Part shown: one piece after another, positions 38,801-50,800 of the stretch | Layout: each line of letters opens with the position of its first letter | How positions within the stretch are numbered: position 1 is the stretch's first letter | Program-made: the position numbers and the translations under genes | The notes under the pieces: model-generated | Databases searched by the model: none | What the model was told of the DNA's origin: nothing | Seen by the model: the letters and a program-made list of their open reading frames with translations, nothing else | Assembly: GCF_008831285.2 (NCBI RefSeq) | Contig: NC_045147.1 | Span: forward strand, 5,746,334-5,810,333 | DNA: 64,000 nucleotides | Origin: Nymphaea colorata | Taxonomy: Eukaryota > Streptophyta > Magnoliopsida > Nymphaeales > Nymphaeaceae | Direction of reading: 5' to 3'

Positions 38801-41800
38801 CTGCTATTTTATCCATATCTAAGTTGAGTTGACAGAGAACTTCGTGTGCTACAGTTGGATGGCAAGAGCCATGTTATTTATGCAGAGGAAGAGGCTGCTG
38901 GTACTCGCCTTCTCATTGATGGAAGAACATGCTTATTACAGGTAAATTGTTCTCTCCAGGTCCTTTTTTTTCCAGCGGCATATATATATATATATATATA
39001 TTCTGCTTGTCTTTAGTGGGAAACCTTTTGCATTTTGTACAAGAGTATATGCTGCTCTTCTGTTTTGGCCTTGCCCTTTAAGACCAATACTTCACAATTG
39101 AGAAACACTGGAACCTGATTCTGCCACTTTGCTTTCCAAATTAGAGAAAGTATGAAAGTTTACTTTCAGTTTACAGTTTGATAACTTTGTAATGTCACCT
39201 AGTTTAATGTTGAGCTAGCCGTATTTCAATAAAACAAAATTTTGTTTTGTGAGCTGCTATTTTGAAGTTGTTCTTATGTCAAGCTCCACAGACCACAAAG
39301 ATTCTAAGGTGTGTGTTAAGTGCACACTCAGATATAGTACCTGGCGGGTGAAGTACTAGAAAAAACTTCCAGTTTTTCATTCATATAGAAATGTTGTTTA
39401 GCTGCTTAGGTTCTAATTTCATAAAAGCTTTAAACAAATCCTTTTCGCTTAGCCTTATGGTTTTGTTCCTTTAAATTTGATCTTCCAGAATGATCATGAT
39501 CCTTCCAAGTTAGTGGCTGAAACACCATGCAAATTACTACGTTTCTTGGTTCCGGATGGCAGTCACCTTGATGCTGATGCTCCATATGCAGAAGTTGAAG
39601 TTATGAAGATGTGCATGCCATTGTTGCTACCTGCTTCTGGAACTATCCATTTTGTAATGTCTGAGGGCCAGGCAATGCAGGTAATTTTGTATGTAGAGCT
39701 TTCGATGACACTCAACTCCATGTGCTTGCAGTTTTTTCTGTGCTTGTCTGGTTTCTGTTTCTATATGATGAAGTTAATACCCTAAGCTTGCAGCCATGAG
39801 AGGTATTAGTGTATAATAATTAGCTAAATTAGTTGTATACTTCAGGCAGGTGATCTTATTGCTAGGCTTGATCTTGACGATACATCAGCTGTAAGGAAAG
39901 CTGAGCCATTTCATGGATGTTTTCCACTTCTTGGTCCTCCCACTGCAGTAGCTGGAAAGGTCCACCAGCGTTGTGCTTCTAGTATAAATGCTGCTCGCAT
40001 GATTCTTGCAGGCTACGAACATGACATTGATGAAGTAAGTTGTAAACTTGTTCAATCACTTGTATTTTCATACTTGTTATGGTGTCAACTTTGCATGGAT
40101 AACTCAGGAATCTGGATATGTTTGATCTTTTAATTCTTAGATTGGATCTGTTCTATTGATAATATCAGAGATTGAAAGCATCAAGATTGATACCTCTGCA
40201 CAAGTAGTTTTATTTGTAAGATGAAGTTACCATTTTTGTTCCTTTTCTGGCTCGTATAAGTGCTGCTGCATAATTCTTGCAAAGCATTATATTGACAAAG
40301 TAAGTTGGTAAACTGATTCAGTGCCTCGTATGGTCACCTTGTTAATGTCCCAACTTTTTATGGATGAGTCAGGAATCTGAATATGTTTGGCCTTTTAATC
40401 CTTAAGTTGGTTTTGGTATGTATTTTTATAATTCATATTGGAGGTTCACTAGGAAAATGGCATGATTAGTACCTCTGCATAGGCAGATTTATTGAGAGAT
40501 TCAGCTACTATTTTTTTTTTTCGTTTTCTTATTTAGAACTGTAAATTTCAAGTTTTTTGGCGCAAGCAGGTGTTCTGTTAACTTAAAAATTCTTTGGTCC
40601 CAGATAAGCCAAAATTTTTGACAAAGAAAATACTGCAGTCTAATCATGTTTCCTACTAACCTATCTTGCTAAGACTAAGAATGTGCATAAGGTTTGTATT
40701 TAACAATTTCTATTACTCAGAGTGGTAAGCAGTCTATATATTTAGAATTTTAGTACATGCAACTGTTGCTTGGAAAATTTGTTGAAATTTGTAGGCACAG
40801 GCAAGATGACAAATCCATATCTAGTGAAGTGTCTTCTTCTATACATCATTTATGTCTTAGACTGAAACATGTTATTGTAAAGCTTGAAAGCTTCAAATTT
40901 TTTAATTTTTCTGAATAAAAATTTGGACTTGATGATGAAAAAGTCCAATTAAGATCTTTACGGACATGAGATGTTCTGGTAAAAGCTATGTTCTCATTGC
41001 ATTAAAGAATTAGCCAGGAAAGAAATACAGGAGAGAAGGTAATTGTGGCCTGGATAATTTCGTGCAATCTTTGGCCACTGTCTGCTTATTCGAAAAATGT
41101 AGCTCCTATTCTAGGCACACTCTTTCAGGACCTTCACTTGTTACTTCAATTGGAATAAGTACTTTAAAATAATGAAACATTTCCAAGAGTAACTATTTGT
41201 CTACCACGTAGGAATTTATTTATAGAGACGCACCCACACACACATAAACAGCCAATACATCCTGTAGAAACACACACCAAGATGGAGAGAAAGAAAAGGA
41301 ACACACAATATACGTGGAAAACCTCAAAGAGAGGTGAAAAACCACGGAGAAGCTCTAACCTAGGTGCACAACCGCAACCCTAGGAGAGAGAAAATGTTAT
41401 TCCACTTAATCAATAATTACACCATAAGTGGGATTAAATAAGGGGGAAAAACGCCTAGGGTACCGAGCCACTCTCGGTACCCGTGCCCACGGGACCGGGT
41501 CTGGATCCAGACCCGGTTCCCTATACATGATATGTTAACACTCCCCCTCAAGCTTGGCATACATGTCAAACATGCCAAGCTTGCTTACATTTTTCTCGAA
41601 TTGAGATGTACATAAGGCTTTGGTTAGAACATCTGCAATTTGATCTTCAGACTTCATATAAGGTAGGATCAACTCCTTTGAATCTATGCGTTCCCGTATG
41701 AAGTGGCGATCAATCTCCACATGTTTAGTTCTGTCATGCAGAACGGGATTATTCGCAAGATTAATTGCAGACTTGTTGTCGCAGTACATCCTCATCTTCT

Positions 41801-44800
41801 CTTCTGTTTCAACCCAATATCTGTTAGGAGAATCTTTAACCATAACATTTCTGTAACTCCCATAGCCACAGCCCTGTATTCAGCCTCAGCACTGGATCTA
41901 GAGCATACTTCCTGCCTCTTACTTCTCCAAACAACCAGGTTACCCCCCAGAAAGATGCAGTACCCTGTGGTAGACCTCCTAGTATCAGTACATCCTGCCC
42001 AATCTGCGTCAGAGTATCCTTCAATATTAAGTTGGTCTTGCTGAGTATAGAGTAATTCTTTTCCTGGGTCATTCTTTAGGTACCCCAACACTCTTTCTGC
42101 ACTCTTCCAGTGACAATCAGTAGGAGCATGCATAAACTGACTCAACACATTCACAGCATAAGTAATATCAGGGCGAGTAAGAGTAAGATAGATGAGTTTA
42201 CCAACCAGCCTCTGATACCGCCCTATTCCTTCCTCATCTAGGATGTTACCAGTTTTGATGCTTATCTTTGTACCAGACTTCATTGGAGTTAGAAATGGTC
42301 TGCACCCAAGTTTGCTTGTCTCCTTTAGAAGATCCAAAGTGTATTTCCTTTGGCTCATAACCAGTCCTGTCTCTGACCGAGCAATCTCTATCCCCAGAAA
42401 GTACCTTAGTTTACCCAAATCTTTAAGATCAAATTCAGCAGCTAACCTCTCCTTCATCTTCTTTTTCTTTTCTTCATCGTCACCTGTGACTATCATATCA
42501 TCAACATACACAAGAAGAAGACTCACCAGGCCATCTCTCTGCTTAATGAATAAGGTGTGATCACCATTTCCCTGTTTGTATCCATTTGTCTTCATCACTA
42601 TCCTCAGTCTTTCAAACCATGCTCTAGGAGACTGCTTTAATCCATACAAGGCTTTCTTGAGATGACAGCATTTTCCGCTTTGAACATATCCAGGAGGCAT
42701 ACTCATATAGACCTCTTCTTCTACATGGCCATTCAGGAATGCGTTCTTAACATCAAGTTGATCCATGCTCCACCCCTTTTTCACGGCAAGTGCTAATATG
42801 ACCCTCACAGTTTTTAGTTTGGCAACAGGGGCAAAGGTTTCAAGATAATCAATACCATATTTCTGGCTGAACCCCTTTGCAACAAGCCGAGCCTTATACC
42901 TTTCCACAGTACCATCTGGTTTGTACTTCACATTGAACACCCACTTTGAACCAACTAAATGAGTCCCTTTGGGAATATCCACAACTTCCCAAGTGTCATT
43001 CTTTGCCAATGCATTCATCTCCTCTGTCATGGCCTGTAGCCATTTAGGATCCTCTCTAGCATCTTCCACACACCTGGGAATAACAGACTTAGACAAGGAT
43101 GTTATAAAGCATTTGTAATTCTTACTCAATTTCGCATAAGAGACAAATCTCTGAATAGGATGAGAAGTACAAGACCTGGTGCCCTTGCGCAGGGCTATAG
43201 GAAGCTCTTCATTGATTAGACTTGGGTCATCCGGGGAGCTCACAGGATTGGGATTGGTTACATCAACATTTTCAATCACAACTGTCTTCTTCCTTCTGTA
43301 CACCTGGCCAAACAAATGATCACGGGCTGTAGGCTGATTATCAACAAGACCCTCGTCCATGTGATGGTCTCTATCATCTCTGACTGTGTCTGCCACACTG
43401 TCACTGGCCTTGTAATCCAAGAAATCCGTAAACTGAATCAACTGATTTGAGGAATACTCTTCACTACTGTGCCCTAGATACTCCCCCTGAAGAGGATTCA
43501 CATGAAAGTATGCCTCATGTTCATGGAAGATGACGTCCCGGGAAACATAGACTTTAGAGGTGGTAGGATCAACACATTTGTATCCCTTCTGAGTGGAGGA
43601 ATACCCCAGGAAGACAGCCTTGACAGACCGAGGATCAAGTTTCTTGAGGGTGGGACTATGGTCATGAACAAAACAGACACACCCGAACACCCGAGGAGTA
43701 AGAGGCCAGAGATTCTGAGTAGGCCAAAGCATAGAGTACGGGGAATGGCCTTGCAACACACGGGTAGGCATACGGTTGATAAGGTGAGCACTAGTGAGAA
43801 GCGCATCACCCCAGTAGCGCTTGGGAACCTGACGATGGAACAGAAGGGCCCGGGTAACATCAAGCAAATGGCGATTCTTCCGTTCAGCCACGCCATTTTG
43901 AGGAGGTGTGTAACTACATGACGTTTCATGAACAATACCCTTGCTCTTCAAGAAATCATCTAGGGATTGAGAGACATACTCTCTAGCATTATCGGTGCGA
44001 AAAGCTTGGACAGACGTCTGAAACTGAGTCTCAACAAAGGCCACAAAGTTTTTGACAATAACGGGAACTTCACTACGTTCTTTCAACAGATACACGAACG
44101 TACAACGGGAGTAATCATCAATAAGGGTCATAAAGTAATGAAAACCACGACAAGTGGGTACTCCCGAAGGACCCCAAACATCAGAATGAACCAAAGCAAA
44201 TGGACGAGTGGTTTTATTGAATGAAATAGGGTACGAGGCCCTAACATGTTTAGCCAACTGACACACTTCACAGGTGAAGGAGTCCATGGAAACAGAATGA
44301 AACAAACTAGGAAACAACTTCTTAATCAATGGAAACGGAAGATGACCAAGCCTCTCGTGCCATCGCATAATAGTAGATCTGTCTTCTACGCCTGACAACT
44401 GTCCACTAGTGGCTGAAATAAGAGCGGACGCAACCTGCCCAGGCAGTCTGTAGAGTCCATCAATAGCCGAACCAATCCCAATCTTCTGCCCCGTCACCAA
44501 GTCCTGCAGAAAACACCGATCAGCAGAAAAGATTAGATTACAGTTCAGTTCTTTAGTAATATTGCTGACAGATAGCAAATTCACAGGAATATTGGGAACA
44601 TGAAGAGCATTATGAAGACAGTATTTATTTAACAAGGACAAACTCCCTTTTCCAGCCACAGAGATAGAAGAACCATCAGCCATAGATACACGTTGCTGCC
44701 CCGAAGACAATTTGTATTCTTGGAACATCTTAGGGTCCCCTGTCATATGATGCGTAGCACCACTGTCAACAATCCAATCACCATGTGAGGAATTACCTTG

Positions 44801-47800
44801 GTCACTAGTAGCCACGAGAGCTTGGGCTAACTTAGCCCCCTCAGACGTGGAAGTATCCTCCTGAGTAGTAGACAGCCGGCTGATATACGCTTGCAGTTCT
44901 TTGATTTGATCGGAGGAAAGCTTAGATTTGGCAACATTTGACGGACTACTCTGACTAGGCTCAGGCACAGAAGGACTCCGGCGGCTAGAAGGAGGACGAC
45001 CCCGGACAAGCCGCCTCTCAGGATGAAGATCCCAACAAAAATCAACAGAATGTCCTGATTTGTTGCAATGGCTACACCGCCGAACAGGACGCTGTCCAAT
45101 CCCAGAAACACGACTAACAAAGGCTGAAGGAGAACTCCCCTGACTGGTGTCAATATGCATCACCTGTCGACGCTGTTCTTCAGATTCCACACGGGCATAC
45201 ACCTCTTCAATTCCGGGGACCTCGTCACAATTAAGAATTTGGCTCCTAATGGATTCAAATTCATCGCGTAAGCCTCCGAGGAAAAGAAACGTCCGATCCA
45301 TCCATTCTTTGTCCCAGTACAAGGCATGATCAGACCCACAGTGCCAGTCATCATTCACATGGTAGTCAAGTTCCTCCCACTTAGTCTTTAGGGCTGCAAA
45401 GAAGGCGGCTACAGACAAGTCACCCTGTTTAAGAGAGTATATGCTACGTTTGATTTGGTACGTACGCAATACTCTCTTCTTACGGCCATACATCCGTGCA
45501 AGCACAGTCCACATGTCGTAGGCAGTCGATTTACGCAAGATCAAAGGCTGAATATCTGTAGAAACAGAACTAATAATCCATACTTTAACCTGACTATCTT
45601 CCAACGTCCAAGTAGCCCATCGCGGATCGGTTTTTGAAGGTGCAGGCTTCTCCCCAGTAATGTAGGGCAGGCGACCACGACTGGTTATCCCAATTTCTAG
45701 GGCAGCCGACCAAGAGAGATAGTTATCCTTGTTCAGCCGGATGGAGGTGACTTGAACAGGCAAGATCTCGCTCTTGGTATTGCTGCCCGAGTCTAGGGCA
45801 TCATCGATCTTGAGGGACATCTCCTCGGCCATCACAATCACCAAGGAGAAAGAATACCCAGCACCAGAGACGACAAACAAGAGGCAGCGGCGCTGTGGAA
45901 GAGAGCGACGGCGGTGGGCAGCGGTGGCGCGGGACAGCTGCGGCGCTGAAATGGGCGACGGCGGCGCTGGACAGCGGCAACGCAGCAGAGAACAACCTCG
46001 CTGGACGATGGCGGCGCAGCTGGCAGCGCTGGACGGCGGCGGCAGAAAAAAACGACGGAAACAGCAGCAGCAAAGAAACACGGCGGAAACACGACTATCA
46101 CACCAACGATCTCTCACGCGTTGGCTCTGATACCTGGCTCTGATACCATGTAGAAACACACACCAAGATGGAGAGAAAGAAAAGGAACACACAATATACG
46201 TGGAAAACCTCAAAGAGAGGTGAAAAACCACGGAGAAGCTCTAACCTAGGTGCACAACCGCAACCCTAGGAGAGAGAAAATGTTATTCCACTTAATCAAC
46301 AATTACACCATAAGTGGGATTAAATAAGGGGGAAAAACGCCTAGGGTACCGAGCCACTCTCGGTACCTGTGCCCATGGGACCGGGTCTGGATTCAGACCC
46401 GGTTCCCTATACATGATATGTTAACACATCCCTTATCCATTCAGTTAGTTCATTCTTGTTGATCTCTTAGTTTTAGCTTCAGTTGTTGCTTCTTTGGGAT
46501 AAACAGTGTAACACTTGCTTTTTGCAGGTTGTCCATGATTTGCTGATTTGCCTAGATAGTCCTGAGCTACCATTTCTGCAATGGCAAGAATGCATGGCAG
46601 TTTTGGCAACCCGTCTTCAGAAAGATCTCAAGAATGAGGTAGCGTGAACCTTTGTTTATGTTGTGTGTGATTCGTGAACTTCTAAGTTCCTTATAGTGCC
46701 CTGTCATAAACAAGGAAAATCACAGGCTAGACAATGAAAGATGGTGCATTCTATGGTTCTTCACTATCATCTTTGAACGTCACTGCCCCTTAAGCCTGTG
46801 TTTATGAAATTACAGATGTGATGCTGTGACCAAGAATCACAGGTTGAGAAATCAAGGCTATGATTTCTCAGCTGGTGGTTCTTGACGTGTGACCAAAACA
46901 AGCATCCTTTTGGAACTTTGTTTGCCTTCGCAACATTTTACTTTTTTGAAGCCAACTAAAATATTAGATGAGCTGATTGTCCATGTGTGGTGCAAATGTC
47001 TAGTTGGACACAAAGTTTAAGGAGTATGAGGTCAACTCAAATTCACAGAACAGAGACTTTCCTGCCAAACTGCTGAGGGGGGTTCTGGAGGTCAGTCTGC
47101 TTTCTCTTCATCACAAGTCTGGATTCATACTAAATGATAAGAATGCCTGTTTATTTGCAACTTTTACCATTTATAATCTTTATTATTATCCTAATAAATA
47201 CTGATGATCCTTTTCATGCAGGAACACCTTGCATCCTACTCGGAGAAAGACAGAGCTGCCCAAGAAAGACTTTCGGAGCCTCTGATGAATCTTGTCAAGT
47301 CGTATGAAGGTGGAAGAGAAAGTCATGCTCGTCTGATTGTTCAATCTCTGCTTGAGGAGTATCTGTCTGTTGAAGAACTCTTTAGTCAAAACATCCAGGT
47401 GAGAATTGCATTTTTGTTGTGTTGTCCTCCTGCTTTTGGTTCAGTGGGTATTAGCAATTTGGAAGCTGATGCATATTGAAGTGATAGAAAAGCTGAACCA
47501 TGCTTATGCGGGCTTGGCAACTGTTAACATAGTGGTAACTTTGAAGAACAACCTGATAGTCTGAGGCTCTGAATGGTCTGCACGGAAACCCAAACATCCA
47601 TCCTGTGTATCTTAGTAGAAATAGAATAGCCAGTCATTGACTCTCATGTTAGGTTGAGTCCACAAATTGATTTAGGAACCACCTGGGCATCAGTATGAAC
47701 TATGAAGATCGTGTGGAAGTGGAGCCATGTGAGTACCCTTTTCTGTGTATGTGGAAAGGTAAAAGAGTAGATTCTGATCCTGAAGGAACATGGTGCATAA

Positions 47801-50800
47801 GAATGGGTCTGATTATTTGAATCTTTCCTGTAAGCATATTGATGCCACCTGAATGGATCTTTGAGCAGCCAGATTGAGAGCGGCAGATTATGTGTGTGCT
47901 TTATGCTACTATCTCATCTATGAAAGGCACTGGTATAAGTTATGGAGGACAACATTGATTTGTAAGTTATAGATGATATCAGTGATTTTATGTCTCATGG
48001 TAACTCTGTTGAAATCCATGTCACTGTGCTCTCCTGTTGGTCGATATGTTTTTGGGTTAGCATTTGTTCTTATGTCATAATCTTTGTATGTCATTGTTAC
48101 TTTGAATCATTGTCACAAAAAACGGCGTTATATTTAAAAAAACGCGTATTTAACGTAGAAAAAGTTCCAGACGAAAAAAACGGCAAAAAGAGGCGTTTTT
48201 TTGAAAAAAACGGCAAAATTAAAAAACGTGTATAAAACGCGCATAAAACGATTTTTTACATTTTCTTTTAACGTGCGAGTGCAAAATGGCATAGCTTGTA
48301 ATATTTTTTAAGACGTTGGCTTTTTTTTAAACTTGTTCGACCTTTTAGTGGCAAAAAAGTATTTTAACATAAGAAAAGAGGGCTTAGGGTTAACTTGAAA
48401 TCGAAAACTTGTTGAGGGCCTTGAGGCTTCGAACGTTCGAGTCTTCGAGACAGAGAGGCGTAACAGGGCAGGGCTTAGTCTTCTTCTTCGAGTGAGGTGA
48501 GAACTTCTTCCTTCGTCCGTTCCTCGACCTCACCTCTCAATCGGCTGAAGAGGAGGGCATTCGAGATTCGGCTGGTTTCGTCTGATCGTCTTCTTCTCGT
48601 TTTCATCCAGCTGAAGAGGAGGGCATTCGAGATTCAACTTCTTTCGTCTCCAATCTCCATCTCTTCTTGGGAAGACGATTAGGACATGTTTTTTTCACTT
48701 TCCAACTGAAATGACTTCATTTGTGTTGTAAAGCCATGAAGGCAAAAAACTTTTGTTAGTTATGTATTTGTTATTTCATTATCTAATTTTAATGTGTTGC
48801 TTATCTTGTCATTTTTCAATGTTTCTTTTAATTTCTCATTTACTTTCTTTTTATATAATTATCAGGATTATTTATTTATTTTTTAAAAATTTGCCGTCTT
48901 TTTCCCGTTTTATTCCCGAGATTTTCGGCTTCCCCGTATTATACCCGTTTTTTTCATCGCGGTATTATACCCATTTTTTTCATCGCGGTATTATACCCGT
49001 CCACGTCTTTTGTGACAATGCTTTGAATCAATAAAGCAAGGGAACTTCTGAAATTTCATCGCATGCACCGTTATTTGCAGGCTGATGTCATTGAGCGGCT
49101 CCGTTTACAACACAAAAAGGACCTGTTGAAAGTTGTTGATATGGTCCTTTCTCATCAGGTGTTATTGACATTACTTGTCTATTTCATTTATCAGCTTCCC
49201 TTCATGCTGTATTTTTTTGGTTTTCTGCCTTTTCACCAGATAAAGATCTTTATAGGCATCACTTACACAAGCTTTGGCCTAAATGTGCAAATTGCAGGGT
49301 ATCAGGAGCAAAAATAAGTTAATACTACGTCTCATGGAAGCATTGGTTTACCCTAATCCTGCTGCATACAGAGATAAATTAATTCGCTTCTCAGTACTCA
49401 ATCACACAATCTATTCTGAGGTCTTATCTCACCTTCACCTGGAACAAGGAACTTCTTTATGTCTGTGCAAAATATTGTGTATCATAATGATAAATTTCCT
49501 CATCTTTGATGCCTAGATTATCTAGGAGGCTTTTTATTGACAATTTATTCTAAAAACAAACAAGGGTCACACATTGCCTGGTTGCCTTTCCCTAGATTCC
49601 CTATTCAAAAATCATAAGCATGGTAATTACAATCATCTTAGTTTTTGTGGCCAAGTGTTTCCATGTCATATAAATATAAGGTGCAAATATTCTGCATCAC
49701 CCGATGAATTAGTTAGCATGAGGAAGCTTCTACCAAATCAAAATTGCGAGAAATAGAGATTGGAAAAACAAATTGAAATTATTCGCTCTGGATTCTTCTG
49801 TTTTTCTGAGAAATGCTTGACTTATTTCTGCAGTTGGCACTAAAGTCAAGTCAGCTGCTTGAACAAACCAAACTGAGTGAGCTTCGCACGAGCATTGCTA
49901 GAAGTCTTTCAGAACTTGAGATGTTCACAGAAGAAGGCGAGAAAATCTTTACTCCACGGAGAAAAAGTGCAATTGAGGAAAGGATGGAAGATCTTGTAGG
50001 TGCCCCTTTGGCTGTCGAAGATGCCCTTGTAGCATTATTCGACCACAGTGACCATACTCTTCAAAGGCGTGTCGTGGAGACATACATCCGCAGACTGTAT
50101 CAGGTACTGATTCACTGTGCAATACTTGAAATGCATTAATCATGAGCTGCCGTTGACTTTTTCATGTTTCTTTTTTCTTCCCCCTCATCATAGCCATATC
50201 TCGTGAAGGGAAGCATACGTATGCAGTGGCACCGTCATGGCCTTATTGCTTCATGGGAATTTTGTGAAAAGTTCTTGATAAAGAATAATTTTGAAGAACC
50301 AAGGCCTGCTCTGTTTAATTGGGAGAAGAATGGGAAGAGAAGATGGGGTGTGATGGTCATCATAAAATCGCTTCAGATTTTAACGTCAGTGATTACTGTT
50401 GCACTGAAGGAAGCTGCTCATTGCTCATATTATGGTGCTAACGGTGAAATTTTGCAAAATGGATCTTCAGAGCCAGCTTCCAGTGGAAACATGCTCCACA
50501 TTGCACTAGTTGGCATGAATAATCAGATGAGCCTCCTTCAGGATAGGTTTGTATTGGTTGCTTTTGTTCACCTTTTGCTTGGAATTGTTAACTAAGACAA
50601 ATTTCATGTGGAGAAGATGAAACTTTTGAGTAACTGTTTCTCAAATCCCATGTTTAATTTTTTCTAGTGCAAGTGATGGTGGTTCACCTGGAAGCGAGGT
50701 TTGCAAGGAGACAAAAATTTTGGTTGAGATGTTATCTTATTTATACTTGCGGATATGAACATTTTATTTGAGATGTGATCTCACTTACATACATATGAAT

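Larger units (their letters stand above)
41263..46426 (-). mobile_element. Ty1/copia LTR retrotransposon inserted in ACC1 intron 18
   Basis: A complete 5164-bp element in opposite orientation to the host gene. It has 278-bp LTRs at both ends, a CATCC duplication, a tRNA-iMet primer-binding site beside the right LTR, a purine tract beside the left LTR and a gag-pol reading frame between. The domain order protease, integrase, reverse transcriptase, RNase H defines the copia superfamily. The LTRs differ by four transitions in 278 bp (about 1.4%), which indicates a recent insertion. It accounts for most of the 6.5-kb intron 18. A frameshift in RNase H means this copy is probably not autonomous. 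Confidence 0.97.

Noticed and set aside
45833-46231. N-terminal extension of the copia polyprotein from an ATG inside the LTR
   Set aside because: It crosses the LTR and primer-binding site and is low-complexity; the gag-like sequence starts at the ATG at 45832.
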